Assembly (NCBI RefSeq): GCF_017591425.1 | Contig: NW_024466599.1 | Coordinates: 23,660,001 to 23,724,000 of the forward strand | Length of the DNA stretch: 64,000 bases | Source: Ochotona curzoniae | Taxonomy: Eukaryota > Chordata > Mammalia > Lagomorpha > Ochotonidae | Direction: 5' to 3' | Part shown: piece by piece, positions 25,201 through 32,188 of the stretch | How the letters are laid out: each line of letters starts with the position of its first letter | How positions within the stretch are numbered: the stretch's first letter is position 1 | Translations under genes and position numbers: made by a program | The notes under the pieces: generated by a model | The model's input: the letters and a program-made list of their open reading frames with translations, nothing else | Databases searched by the model: none | What the model was told of the DNA's origin: nothing

Positions 25201-28200
25201 TACTGGACATCGAGACCTAGAGGACAGCAGAGCCATCACACTGGTCACAGGTTCTTCCCGCAAGATCTCCGTGAGGCTACAACGGGCCACTACTAGTCAG
25301 GCCACCCAAACTGAACCTGTTTGGTCAGAGGCAGGCTGGGGAGATTCGGGGTCCCACACCTTTCCCAAAATGAAATCCAAGTTCCATGACAAAGCCACAA
25401 AGGACAAAGGTTTTGCCAAATGGGAAAATGAGAAGCCCAGGGTACAGGCTGGTGTGGATGTTGTCGACCGGGGTACCGAGTTTGAACTTGACCAGGATGA
25501 AGAGACCAGACAGGATGGTGAGGTCAGTGTTGTATAAAAAGACAAAATAAAATGAATGGGGATGAAGGTGCTGAGATGAGCTAACTATATTGGGTCTAGG
25601 AGGCAGCCTCTTAGTTTAAAGAGGTCGGATGTTTGTAAATCAAGACATGGTACTTTTAGTCTTGTTCTTGACCCTGGAACAATGGTTTCTTCTCATTGTA
25701 TCTTAGTCTCATCATAGAGAAAATGGTACTGAATCAAATTCTAAATCCTAGTTAAGGTTGTCCTGTCTTCATACTGAAATGATGCTCCAGGAACCATGAA
25801 TATTGCATGTATCTTACATGCCACTGTTCCATATAGTTTTCCCAGTTGAAACCAGGTCCCAAACTCAGAGGAGACAGTGGGAGCAAAAGAGTTTTAGGTA
25901 AAGAATTGGAAAGTCATGACCCTACTAAATGAAGCTTTACAACAAGCTGCTGAAAGAGGTGGTGATACTCAAACAGTGCGTACAAGGTTCTATAAGCCAC
26001 GTTTTGCCCTGACACAGGAACCACAAACAAATCATCCCAAGCAAATTAAAATGCAGATGGAATTTGTTATAACATGCTGAAAATATGAATTGATTCAAGA
26101 TGGAGTTAGATAAATTTATGAGTCAACAGTCCATGGTGCCTTAACAAAAAGAGTTTGGTGAAATTGGTATCATATTCCTAACATTTTTAAAATTATTTTT
26201 TACATAATTAGGGTAGAAAGGTTCAAGCACTACAGGAAGATGGGTAAGACAATTAGTTATGTATTGTTTTCTTAATATATCTGATGTAAAAAGAGATTTT
26301 AAGGGAGAAGCCCTATCCAGTCTCCCACCCACCCCAGGTCCCAGATGTGGGGCATGCTCCGAGGGTCTTGCCCAAGTGGTTTTGATAGTTCAACAGTTCT
26401 GAATTGCTGCCACTCTTACCACTCTAAGCATGATGCGTTTGTTGGAGATTCCACTGATCAACGCAGTCCATCATAGCGTCTCTGTTTGCCCAGTATTTTC
26501 ATTGCCAACAAATAGCTGAGGTGACTGATTGACTTGTTCTGTCCTCTGTAGTTTGATGTTTAGTGTTCTGAGTCTGAAAGCTTGACTGGGGGGGATCCCC
26601 AAAGAAACTTTGTCTGAGGTGTTCCCAGACCAGATTCTTGTATGTGCTTGCTAGCACAGGGCCCAGTACAGTCCAGTGTGTCAATCAGTTGGTGGTTGCA
26701 GTTGCTGGATTGGTTCTGTTTCCATCCCTGTCTTCCTCTGGAACCAATGGGTGTTGCAGTCCAGCCTGGTTCTGCCCAGCACATACTCGGCCCTCACATA
26801 AACCATTGGGAGCTGCAGCCTAGCCAGAGCGACCCACATTAACCCCAACCAGGCCCTCCCCCAACCCTGGTTTGCCAGTATGTGTGGCAGACTAGTCCAC
26901 TCTGTTCCACATTCCCTTCTGCTCTCATACATGTCAATGGATATTAAAACCTTATTCCATCTAACCAGCTCAACCATCCAGCCTTCGCGGATGTTTATTC
27001 CTAACATTTAAGACAATGTCATGGAGGCATGCATTGCATTCCTGTTGGAACATTCTCATAAACAGATTGGCTTAAGCAGAGTTTCTGTTGGATCAGTCCA
27101 GTGTTCTTTACTCTCATGGGTGATCCTCCATATTCTGCTCTTCAAACAGTCTAGGCATACTGTCTCCATCGTTTCCTTCGACGAGAAAAATCGAAATGAC
27201 CTTTAACCAAAACCCCTTAAGCTTCTTTTTCACAGAAGATAATAAGGAACCCACACCTTATTTCCAGTGATATGTAGTGTAAGCTATTGCTGAGGTTTTT
27301 TCCCTTCATATTTTCAAATTTAAAGATTAACTGTATTTGAAAGGCAGAGTGACAGACACAGTGAGAGACAAAGATCTTCAATTTGCTGGTTATTCCAGTC
27401 CCACAATATTAACTTTTTAAAAGAGAGTTATTGAGATATGAATCACATACCATGAAATCTACCGTCATTCCTTAAAACAAGACAAACATTGGACTCAAAA
27501 GCAGTCACTCTCCCCCACCTCGTGACAGCTCTGGGCAATCAATTTACTTTCCTTGCACTCGCTGTCAGCACAAATTTGCAACACCAACTTTATATTTAAC
27601 AATTCCCTTGCTGAGCACTTTGGAAAATCTATCAGTATCCACCCTTCCCTCATTAGCTAAGCATTGCCCAAACTGGGAATATAAAGGCATATAAGAAGAA
27701 GTTCATGATTTTGTGCTAGAGGACAGTTATCTTAGAAATAATCCAGGGTTCTTTGCTCAAAGTTTAAAAATTAGTTTAGTTGGTGAAAGGGTTTTTTATT
27801 CATGGACATATGCTCATTTCTGAGGAAAGGAGACATTAATCTCATTGACCAGATTCTCAAAGGGACATGTGGTCCAAAAGAAGCAAAGATGAATTGTGCA
27901 AGATTTCTGGATAAAGCCTACAATTGAGCAAATCAGAGTATCAACTCAGTCTGCAGATGCCATAAACAGTGTGGGTACCAGCAAGGCAGTTTCTCCAGGT
28001 CTTTAGAGTTGTGAGCTGCCCATCCCATGGACTCTGGATTTGGAGTTGTATTTGCTTTAGTGGAATCAATACCTAACTTAGCCTTGAGCTCACTTCTCAG
28101 AGCCATCTGCAGTTCAAGTAACTTGAACCGTGCTCCTGAATTAGGAGAAATTCATAGCCTGACAGAGGTAGGCTAATGCTTAACATTTCTTGATCATTAA

Positions 28201-29106
28201 ATTCCCATAGGAAATAGAAATAAAGGTTTGCTTTTTTTTTCTAAAAAGTTGATTTTGTTCATTGTAATTAAGTCTTTATATTCAAATGATCACAGGGACG
28301 GTCCATTGACCACCAGATTTTAATTTTATATATATTCATTAATATAACATGCTCTTATATAAAATGTATTTATACAAATATGTATTATACAGTCTCACTC
28401 TCAACCAAGTCAGTAACAAATGAGAAGTCATTTGTTCTGGCTTAGGAATAAAGCAAGAAAGAAAAATCATAATAAATTCATATCTAGGAATTGAGTCTGT
28501 ACTCAAAGGGTTTTTCAAATTCAAGATTTTTTTTCTTGCTAGGAAAGAGTAATTGACAGCACTAGGGAAAATGACCCCACATTAATTGTTGACATCAGAT
28601 CATGTCTGACTCCTATAGTTTACATGAAAAAGACAGTTGTCTTAGTCCATTTCCTGTTGCTGTAACAGACTGGTTCATGTACACAGAATAAATGCATTTA
28701 GCTCACAATTTGGGAGGCTGGGGAGTCCAGTATCAAAGCGCTGACCTCTGATAAGGACCTCATCTTGCATCATAATATGGCCAAGAGCATCACATGGCAG
28801 GACAACAAGCTGCTGGCTCATATCACTGCCTCTAAACAGAACCCCTTTTAGGAAAGAACATTTTGGGGGACTAATGTTTTGTGAAACACAGTATGAAGTA
28901 CAGCTCCTTAATGGAATCTATATGGCAGTCTTTGAGATTTCATATGCTTGGTGGACTCCATAATATTTTTAATCTCTTTTAATCCTGATACTGCTAGGTG
29001 TTCCCTCAAATTCATCAGAACAAGTGTTTTTTAGAACACTCCTGTTTGATTTGATGAGACCCAGTCATTCTACAGGTTGTTGTGATTTGTATTGCAGGAT
29101 GGCTGA
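1059..29106 (+). CDS. RASGRP3: RAS guanyl-releasing protein 3, 3' part of gene (11 coding exons)
   Basis: Encodes the C-terminal three quarters of a Ras/Rap guanine-nucleotide exchange factor that is recruited to membranes by diacylglycerol. Coding exons: 1059-1232, 1566-1682, 4121-4396, 12216-12293, 12536-12652, 15455-15570, 17664-17811, 22030-22066, 24763-24888, 25167-25522 and 29098-29106. All introns are GT/AG and every join keeps frame. The exons sum to 1554 nt, 517 residues plus stop, about residues 173-689 if numbered from the human protein, which I recall as 690 residues. Domain order: rest of the CDC25-type RasGEF domain (to about 385), a linker, two EF-hand loops (433-444 and 462-473), a C1 zinc-binding domain (495-544) with all His/Cys ligands, and a Ser/Thr-rich tail. 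The REM domain and start codon lie upstream of the window. Nothing suggests a pseudogene. Identity is from recalled protein similarity; function is established for the family. Confidence 0.97.
1566..1682 (+). CDS. RASGRP3: RASGRP3 coding exon (RasGEF domain, residues ~231-269)
   Basis: 39 codons in phase 0, from KLLQLKNFN to SSEVTK. It contains the [20 protein letters not shown] segment, a hallmark of CDC25-family Ras exchange factors. The acceptor follows 'tttttattgcag' and the donor is 'gtatgg'. Confidence 0.96.
1860..2115 (+). mobile_element. degenerate lagomorph tRNA-derived SINE
   Basis: Shows the SINE body in worn form: 'gatcccagctccagctc', 'agtcctggattgag', 'ttggcagatgagagtg', then a CT-rich part and a short A-rich end. 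Confidence 0.5.
3215..3235. repeat. (AC)n microsatellite
   Basis: About ten AC units directly next to the tail side of the following reverse-oriented SINE; it probably grew from that SINE's simple-sequence tail. Confidence 0.85.
3236..3505 (-). mobile_element. lagomorph SINE, reverse orientation
   Basis: Reads as the reverse SINE: 'gagagacagacacaggg', 'cctggtctcccacatgac', 'agggagccagaatcagg', ending near 'ggccaaacaccacaccc'. Moderately diverged. Confidence 0.6.
3840..3990 (+). repeat. possible MIR fragment
   Basis: Contains 'ctatttccattttgtagcag', which resembles the MIR 'ccattttacagatgagg' core, but nothing else is clear. Confidence 0.25.
4121..4396 (+). CDS. RASGRP3: RASGRP3 coding exon (RasGEF catalytic core, residues ~270-361)
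   Basis: 92 codons in phase 0, from NWNEMTEL to DLINLLT, with a strong 'gtgagt' donor. It carries the motif [13 protein letters not shown] (PxLGxxLxDL type), which forms part of the Ras-contacting core of CDC25 domains, followed by the ENKVNIVK helix. It reads on openly into the intron to 4465, but the donor and homology place the end at 4396. Confidence 0.97.
4840..5250 (+). repeat. probable L2 LINE 3' fragment
   Basis: Ordered resemblance to the L2 3' region: 'cttcaagactcaattcctgg', then 'tcctttcaccacctttcc', 'attgcttgtttatgtgcc' and 'tagcacttcttg'. Old and indel-rich. Confidence 0.4.
5260..7320. other. RASGRP3 intron, mostly unassigned
   Basis: Part of the 7.8 kb intron. I saw no exon or young repeat. 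A weak MIR-like stretch may lie at about 7020-7210. Confidence 0.45.
7330..7440 (+). repeat. L2 LINE 3' end fragment
   Basis: 'aagagcaaggactgggtctg' followed by 'gatccttggtgccctgcac' matches the L2 3' terminal pattern (gagggcagggactgtgtct ... cccagtgcctagcac). Confidence 0.5.
8130..8290 (+). repeat. MIR SINE fragment
   Basis: 'ctcatttaatctttaccaca', 'ttcccattttctagattagg' and 'cttgccctggtctgtac' follow the MIR order (low-count region, 'ccattttacagatgagg', 'cttgcccaaggtca'). Confidence 0.6.
8295..9050. other. RASGRP3 intron, no recognised element
   Basis: Unique-looking intronic sequence. Two open frames of 75-89 codons overlap here (8287-8594) but lack domain or codon character. Confidence 0.4.
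9058..9352 (-). mobile_element. lagomorph SINE, reverse orientation
   Basis: Reverse SINE starting at an A/T-rich tail ('tttaaaatttatttgtttaa'), then 'cactccccaaatacccac', 'aagagccaggaacccaat', ending in a worn tRNA-like head near 'gcaaatgcccaacccc'. Confidence 0.75.
9617..9858 (-). mobile_element. lagomorph SINE, reverse, head truncated
   Basis: From 'aagatttattttattagaaa' through 'ctccccaaatggctgctac' to 'acagagagctgaatg'. The tRNA-like head is missing; the next SINE begins at once in the opposite orientation. Confidence 0.75.
9859..10125 (+). mobile_element. lagomorph SINE, forward, head truncated
   Basis: Begins inside the element at 'agcatcccatatgggcac' and continues through 'cacatgggagagcctgc' and 'ctgactttcagattttt'. 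It abuts the reversed copy head to head. Confidence 0.75.
10686..10703. repeat. short (ATC)n run
   Basis: About five trinucleotide units ('catcatcatcatcatcacc') in intronic sequence. Confidence 0.8.
10740..10990 (+). repeat. MIR SINE
   Basis: Nearly full MIR order: 'ttatttcattcgattccg', 'cattcctgttttatagatgg', 'attagcttgctcaaggttac', 'gtttgaaccgaggcttacca'. Confidence 0.7.
11085..11400 (-). repeat. possible MaLR-type LTR relic
   Basis: 'tctttagctcacagttttgg' and the later 'ggaccaaatttggagg' resemble a reversed MST/MLT1 LTR of the non-autonomous ERVL-MaLR group. Strongly decayed, no coding content. Confidence 0.4.
11740..12070 (-). mobile_element. young full-length lagomorph SINE with target-site duplication
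   Basis: Complete element in reverse: tail 'aaagatttatttttatta', CT-rich part, 'gggtctcccacgcggggg', head ending 'accgcaccgggccc'. It is flanked by an exact 18-bp direct repeat, tgcatgccctttttttta, at 11722-11739 and 12071-12088. The CpGs are well kept, so it is the youngest-looking copy in the window. The head form 'taatcccggcagcc' (on the - strand) points to pika. Confidence 0.92.
12216..12293 (+). CDS. RASGRP3: RASGRP3 coding exon (end of RasGEF domain, residues ~362-387)
   Basis: 26 codons in phase 0 ([20 protein letters not shown]...NSKS) between 'ttttgcttcag' and 'gtaggt'. It encodes the C-terminal helix of the exchange domain and the start of the linker. It lies about 7.8 kb after the previous exon; a young SINE sits just upstream at 11740-12070. 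Confidence 0.95.
12536..12652 (+). CDS. RASGRP3: RASGRP3 coding exon (linker, residues ~388-426)
   Basis: 39 codons in phase 0 if the first AG is used: [10 protein letters not shown]...HIRKLVE. The acceptor reads 'tctatcagcag', a tandem NAGNAG site, so splicing at the second AG (exon from 12539) would remove only the leading Gln. The donor 'gtaagt' is strong. The Pro-rich stretch links the exchange domain to the EF-hands. Confidence 0.95.
13853..14140 (+). mobile_element. lagomorph SINE, forward, near full length
   Basis: Starts 'ggggccagccccatggtac', includes 'ggcatcccatagggctgc', 'cacccacatgggagacctgg' and 'tttatctttcaagtaaaa'. Confidence 0.9.
14374..14700 (+). mobile_element. lagomorph SINE, forward, near full length
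   Basis: Starts 'agggctggcatagtagctg', includes 'gatatcccatatggctactg' and 'gcctttccaacaaacataag', with the tail 'taaatctttttaaaaagg'. Confidence 0.9.
14795..15040 (+). mobile_element. old lagomorph SINE, forward
   Basis: Worn copy: 'gcagtggttaagccatctc', 'cacatcccattccagag', 'catccacatgggagctgg', 'aataaatcagtagacagaag'. Confidence 0.6.
15455..15570 (+). CDS. RASGRP3: RASGRP3 coding exon (EF-hand 1 and half of EF-hand 2)
   Basis: 116 nt, 38 codons plus two bases. The first EF-hand loop is [12 protein letters not shown] (about 433-444), with Asp at positions 1, 3 and 5, Gly at 6 and Asp instead of the usual Glu at 12. The exon ends inside the second loop after DKDQ, so the intron splits a calcium-binding loop. 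The donor is 'gtaagt'. Confidence 0.96.
16110..16470 (-). mobile_element. lagomorph SINE, reverse, with expanded microsatellite
   Basis: Reverse SINE: 'gaaagacagagttactgag', then an expanded GT/GA tract, 'tgactcactccccagac', 'ttagcagggagctgcatgg', head near 'gctaggcactggcctc'. Confidence 0.8.
16147..16230. repeat. compound (GT)n(GA)n microsatellite
   Basis: About 14 GT units followed by GA units with few interruptions, lying in the CT-rich part of the surrounding SINE. Confidence 0.9.
16480..17660. other. RASGRP3 intron, AT-rich, no recognised element
   Basis: Strongly AT-rich sequence before the EF-hand 2 exon. No repeat or exon recognised. Confidence 0.45.
17664..17811 (+). CDS. RASGRP3: RASGRP3 coding exon (EF-hand 2, start of C1 domain)
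   Basis: 148 nt starting with the third base of a Gln codon, then DGLISKDE, which completes a canonical 12-residue EF loop with Glu at position 12. It then encodes the start of the C1 domain: [20 protein letters not shown], giving the first His and the Cys-x2-Cys pair (12 residues between the His and the first Cys). The donor is 'gtaagt'. Confidence 0.96.
18185..18405 (+). repeat. MIR SINE
   Basis: 'catttatttcattaatcctt', 'gaggaccacagagaggatg', 'gattgcacagcttcaaatg' and 'ctggacccagacacaggtg' follow MIR order. Confidence 0.65.
18748..19068 (+). mobile_element. lagomorph SINE, forward, near full length
   Basis: 'gggatcccttatgggtgac', 'cccatccatctccctgctt', 'gtgaaccagcaaatgggag', 'ctgcctttccaataacaaac'. 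Confidence 0.9.
19490..19620 (+). repeat. MIR SINE fragment
   Basis: 'ttgcagatgaggaaactgag' followed by 'tctagggtcacatggatc' and 'ctcctgactctcagtgtag' are typical of the MIR 3' half. Confidence 0.7.
19645..19890 (-). mobile_element. lagomorph SINE, reverse
   Basis: 'cttgaaaggcagagtggcag', 'ggttcactccccaatgcc', 'gtgtgcattagcagaaat'; worn head with a short GT run. Confidence 0.75.
20537..20885 (+). mobile_element. lagomorph SINE, forward, full length
   Basis: 'gggtccagcacgatggttc', 'gatcccatatgggcgctgg', an internal repeat 'gcccatgcagct' twice, and the tail 'tttccaataaaaataaatc'. Confidence 0.92.
21370..21630 (+). mobile_element. old lagomorph SINE, forward
   Basis: Worn copy: 'ttgagtcctgcactccct', 'ccatgtaggagatctgg', 'tttctcaaataaataaattc'. 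Confidence 0.55.
22030..22066 (+). CDS. RASGRP3: RASGRP3 micro-exon (middle of C1 domain)
   Basis: A 37-nt exon, [12 protein letters not shown] plus one base, after 'ttttcttgcag' and before 'gtaaat'. It supplies the hydrophobic loop of the C1 domain and the Cys that starts the second CxxC pair. It is too short for ORF scanning. It sits between introns of 4.2 and 2.7 kb; skipping it would shift the frame. Confidence 0.94.
22490..22725 (+). mobile_element. old lagomorph SINE, forward
   Basis: 'ggctcctgctacccacgtgg', 'catttgggaagtgaaaaag', CT-rich stretch, 'ctgcctctcaaataaaatt'. Confidence 0.6.
22730..23750. other. RASGRP3 intron, no recognised element
   Basis: AT-rich sequence between the SINE at 22490 and the LTR relic at 23760. 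Nothing recognised. Confidence 0.4.
23760..24150 (-). repeat. MaLR-type LTR relic (MLT1/MST-like)
   Basis: Reverse pattern 'ggtttttattggctcatggg', 'gtccaagatcaggtgaccc', 'catctggtgagtctg', 'tggccccaccctaatagccc' matches the order of MLT1/MST LTRs of the ERVL-MaLR group. Non-coding relic. Confidence 0.55.
24160..24755. other. RASGRP3 intron before the C1-end exon
   Basis: No repeat or exon recognised in this stretch. Confidence 0.4.
24763..24888 (+). CDS. RASGRP3: RASGRP3 coding exon (end of C1 domain)
   Basis: 126 nt. It completes the split Asp codon and encodes [17 protein letters not shown], which finishes the zinc-ligand pattern C-x2-C-x4-H-x2-C-x7-C. A Ser/Pro-rich stretch ([10 protein letters not shown]) follows. 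The acceptor is 'ggaatttttcag' and the donor 'gtaaag'. Confidence 0.96.
25167..25522 (+). CDS. RASGRP3: RASGRP3 coding exon (C-terminal tail)
   Basis: 356 nt. It completes a Val codon and continues QDDVFEFPG ... TRQDGE. It contains the conserved [19 protein letters not shown] segment and an acidic end. The donor is 'gag|gtcagt', a little weak with C at +3. Without splicing the frame stays open for five more codons, to a stop at 25535-25537. Compared with recalled human protein there is one extra Glu (RDLEDSR) and a two-residue deletion near DQDEET. Confidence 0.94.
25540..26285. other. RASGRP3 last intron, unassigned part
   Basis: Sequence after the 25522 donor. If the intron is retained, translation stops at 25535-25537. 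No repeat recognised up to about 26.29 kb. Confidence 0.4.
26290..27010 (-). repeat. probable interspersed repeat, possibly LINE-1 3' UTR
   Basis: A block richer in G and C than its surroundings, with 'gggcccagtacagtccag', 'gttgcagtccagcctgg' and 'ccaaccaggccctccccc'. It looks like a repetitive LINE-1 3' non-coding region in reverse, but I cannot align it. No coding content is evident. Confidence 0.3.
27305..27395 (-). mobile_element. lagomorph SINE tail fragment, reverse
   Basis: 'tttgaaaggcagagtgacag' and 'gatcttcaatttgctggtt' are the tail-proximal part of the reverse SINE; the rest is lost. Confidence 0.65.
27410..28615. other. RASGRP3 last intron, unassigned part
   Basis: AT-rich intron without a recognised element. 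Confidence 0.4.
28625..28865 (-). repeat. MaLR-type LTR relic (MLT1/MST-like)
   Basis: Reverse pattern 'cttagtccatttcctgttgc', 'tgtaacagactggttcatg', 'tttagctcacaatttgggag' and 'gctggggagtccagtatc' matches the 3' ends of MLT1/MST LTRs. Non-coding. Confidence 0.65.
29098..29106 (+). CDS. RASGRP3: RASGRP3 last coding exon (Asp-Gly-stop)
   Basis: After the acceptor 'tttgtattgcag', the exon begins GAT GGC TGA, giving the C-terminus ...GluAspGly and the stop codon, as I recall for human RASGRP3. The preceding exon ends in phase 0. The untranslated part follows directly ('cgtctggctgagcag'). Confidence 0.85.
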   Translation, partial: DG

Positions 29107-30070
29107 CGTCTGGCTGAGCAGAATGAGGGCAATAATGTTGGAGCAACATGAGAATCTTTGAAAGACATCTGACTCTCAGCAAGTTCTCAGAAGTGTGTGG
29201 ACACTCACTGCCTTGTGACATCGTGACATCTCCATGGTTGGACCACGGGACGGAGGACCAACCCTAACTATGAACTATTTATTTCTTCATTCCCTGTCCC
29301 TAGTTAGGAGTCATGAAGACTGGTATATGTAGTCCATAGTTTCCTCATCATCTTTTTCTAGAATCAATTATATACGGGTGAAAAGAAAGCTTTTGTGCAC
29401 AAACTTGGTATGTGTTCTCAAAACTCAGACTTTCTTTATGAGAATATTATTTTAATATTCTTTTCATAAACTTGTGTAGAAGGTAGCGGTCAACAAGGAG
29501 TTGCTTCAGAGGTCTTTTGTGTGCTTACTGGATGGAACCAGGACTTAACTATGATCCTGAGGGACAGGAACACTCTTTAGATCCTGGATGATTCTTAATG
29601 ATGACCAGTTACAAGGAGATGCTGTTTACGTGGTTCCCAGTAGCTATGATGTATGGCAAATAGCAATATACATATCATATAAGTCTAACCAAGTCTGCAT
29701 CATAGGAAGCTATGATGTAGCTGTGAGAGATTTTAGAACCGTGATGTAGCCATTAGAGATTGCCTACTATTTAGAACCATAAGGGGAAAACTAACTAGAC
29801 TTGCCCCATCTGATTGGGACAACTCATATTTTTTTGATTCCTGAAATAGGAACAACAATTAAGAAAATCAAAATTTAGGGGGATAAAACTTTAGCAGAAA
29901 GAAAAATTAGCAGAAAAACAAATCATTGAACAAACTGCCAGGTGAAATTCAAAAGAATCACTAAATTTTGAAAACTAATTTTAAGAATTTTTAAAAATTT
30001 GTGAAAGAGAACTCTTGTTCTCATTTGAAGAAACTGCCATTTATAATTAAATAATATTCACAGAATGAAA
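29107..30070 (+). other. RASGRP3: RASGRP3 3' untranslated region (end uncertain)
   Basis: Sequence after the stop codon; the first ~250 bases look non-repetitive. No canonical AATAAA occurs in the first kilobase. A variant ATTAAA lies at 30046-30051 and is only a candidate poly(A) signal, so the boundary given is a guess. Confidence 0.35.
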
Positions 30071-30680
30071 ATCATCACAAAATCATTTTTGACTAGTATT
30101 CCATTGAGATTTTATTATTCAGTCTTTTAAATGCCTTTCTTTGAATGCTAATAGTTAGATGTTAATCTATCACATGAATTGAGGAGAGAGAACTTGATTC
30201 AAGCTATTTAAATATATAGGTAGAATTGGATCTGTTAGTGAAGGGGAAGTGATAATATAACACAAGGGTGCACATTTTGAAGCTCAGTGTGTATATGTCA
30301 TGGAAAACTGAATCTGCTTCTATTTTGGGGAGCACTTCAGCAAAATCCTTACCATCTCTTTTCTCCTTGGAGGACAACTGAGGGTAGTTTTGCTCTGCAG
30401 ACTCGTGGAGTCCCTTCTGTGGGCAGATCCAAAGCAAAGGCGAACAAAGAGAAGCAAGACTTGGTCTTGGCCCTTGGGAAGAAAACACATGAGCAACGAG
30501 GCAAGAGAGTTACAATAGGATTCCAAATTTTTCAGAGCCTATTTTTTGTTCTTAACAGAGATTAGAAATACTGCAAATGAAATGAAGTGCTTAGTTGAGG
30601 CAGTATCATTAAGCTGAATAAGAAGAGAATCTCAGCATTTTTAAGCACAGCAGTCTCACCCAACCTGTTCTTCTTATTAC
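29290..30680. other. region 3' of RASGRP3, no recognised repeat
   Basis: May include the distal 3' UTR. A mixed-frame stretch around 30204-30565 has short ORFs on both strands without recognisable protein identity. Confidence 0.4.
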
Positions 30681-30714
30681 AGGTTGAACAGGATTTGGCT
30701 CCCCAAATTCATGG

Positions 30715-31060
30715 AGGTACTTAAACCCCAAAGTCTTTTGTTAATAGTTAACAATATAAGGTTGGACTTGATCTAATTTTACTACCTGGCAGGTGGGCCT
30801 GATGGGAGGTGTTCAGGTCATTGCCGGCTTGCCCTCAGAGGGTGGTTCTCAAGACATACAGGCCAAGCTGGCATCCTGCGTGTTTCTCTGCTTCTGGGGT
30901 CCACGTGACTTCCTCTACATATGCTCTTATGATCAGCTACTTCAGCCTCTGCCAGCCTCCAGACTAATGGGGGCTTCCTGATATTAGACTATGAGCCTCC
31001 AAAGCATAGGCTCCAATAATACTCCTTCCCTGCTGAGTAGCTCCTCTGTGATATTTAAGC
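30715..31060 (+). repeat. MaLR-type LTR relic (MST/MLT1-like)
   Basis: Forward pattern: 'ggtgggcctgatgggaggtg', 'ttcaggtcattgccggct', 'ccacgtgacttcctctac', 'gactatgagcctccaaagc'. This follows the order of MST/MLT1 LTRs ('cctggtgggaggt', 'catgtgaagaag', 'ctgtgagcca'). Confidence 0.55.
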
Positions 31061-31357
31061 TAAAGTAACAAAAAGCTTGTACACTACTCATAAATGTAAA
31101 GAAATACATGTTAATAGAGTAAAAAAACTAGCAAATGCAAATTTAAGTGCAGGAAATACTTCTTGTGTTTTAAAGCAGTTGAAAGTTCAGGAAGAAACTT
31201 GTTAATAAATGTTCTTTCATGAATCATTTTACTTGAGACTCAGTTTGGATCTCTTTGCATCTTCTTATGTAGAAGGTATATTGCAGTGTCAATCTTTATG
31301 TGACAAAAATAATAAACGTAAGTTGAGTGGAAAATAAGCACAAACAAAAAAATAATA

Positions 31358-32188
31358 CGGCGTTTGGTTCTCTCAGCACCTCTGTGGCAGTTGGCAAGAA
31401 ATGGAAAGGTGGCACTCCCTTTACGAGTGCTGAAGACAGTGACTGATCCGTTTTCTAAGAAACACTGGTGTAACATGAAGGAACCTGCTTGGTTCAATAA
31501 AAGAAATACTGTATAAATACTACTTATAGGGATTAAAAGTTGCATGAAGTACCGTGCATTTGAAATGAGTCTTGCTGATATGCAACATGATGAAGATGCA
31601 TTTAGAGAACTCAACCTAATCACTGCAGATATTCAGGGAAAAAAAAATAGCTTCCCTGGCATGAATGTTACTCATGACCACGTGTTTTTCAGTAAAAAGA
31701 GCAAAATGCAACTGAAGTCCATGTTCATTACAAAAGTACTAATGTTTGCTTCATCTTTTCTGTTGGTTTTACTAAACAAAGAAAAAAGTAAAGAAAAAAA
31801 AAGTAACAGTCAGGTACAGAAGACTTAACACTGCACTGACAAGTCTGCCAATTCCAGAAGGTGTTGGAAATCACAGCTTCACAGGTGCAAATGAATGAGT
31901 TGATAGAAATGGTCAAGCAACTGATTCCAGAAAGCAACAGGAAATGCAAAGAAAAGGCTTGCCTTTCGCTAAGTCCTCTCCATTTTCTCCATGATATGTT
32001 TGTTAGAAAAGTGAAAATTCTGAGTCTGAATTGGAGAAGATTCAAGAGCTTCATGGTGAAGGCAGTAGTTCTGCAAAAAATCACAGGGGCTATGTCAGGC
32101 GCTAAAGTTTAATGAACTGATGGATATGACCGTCAGTCCCAGAATCTATTTAAAGTGTAGACTTTAACAGTGACAAGTAAGAGTTTCT
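31358..32188 (+). pseudogene. RPS3A: RPS3A processed pseudogene
   Basis: An intronless, decayed copy of the mRNA for 40S ribosomal protein S3A (eS1). Recognisable pieces run in order: 5' UTR-like 'tttggttctctcagcacc'; the start region at 31384, with ATG changed to GTG before Ala-Val-Gly-Lys; 'gatccgttttctaagaaa'; the SLADMQHDEDAFRELNLIT part (31568-31625); 'ctgttggttttactaaa'; KACLSLSPLH and FVRKVK; 'gagcttcatggtgaaggc'; and the terminal region with a TAA at 32151-32153. It carries several deletions, a frame change, and stops at 31826-31828 and 32110-32112. No introns and multi-exon coverage show retroposition; a poly(A) tail is no longer visible. It cannot encode functional S3A. Confidence 0.85.

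Noticed and set aside
30204..30565. Overlapping 92-94 codon open frames on both strands
   Set aside because: No match to a known protein; may be distal 3' UTR of RASGRP3.
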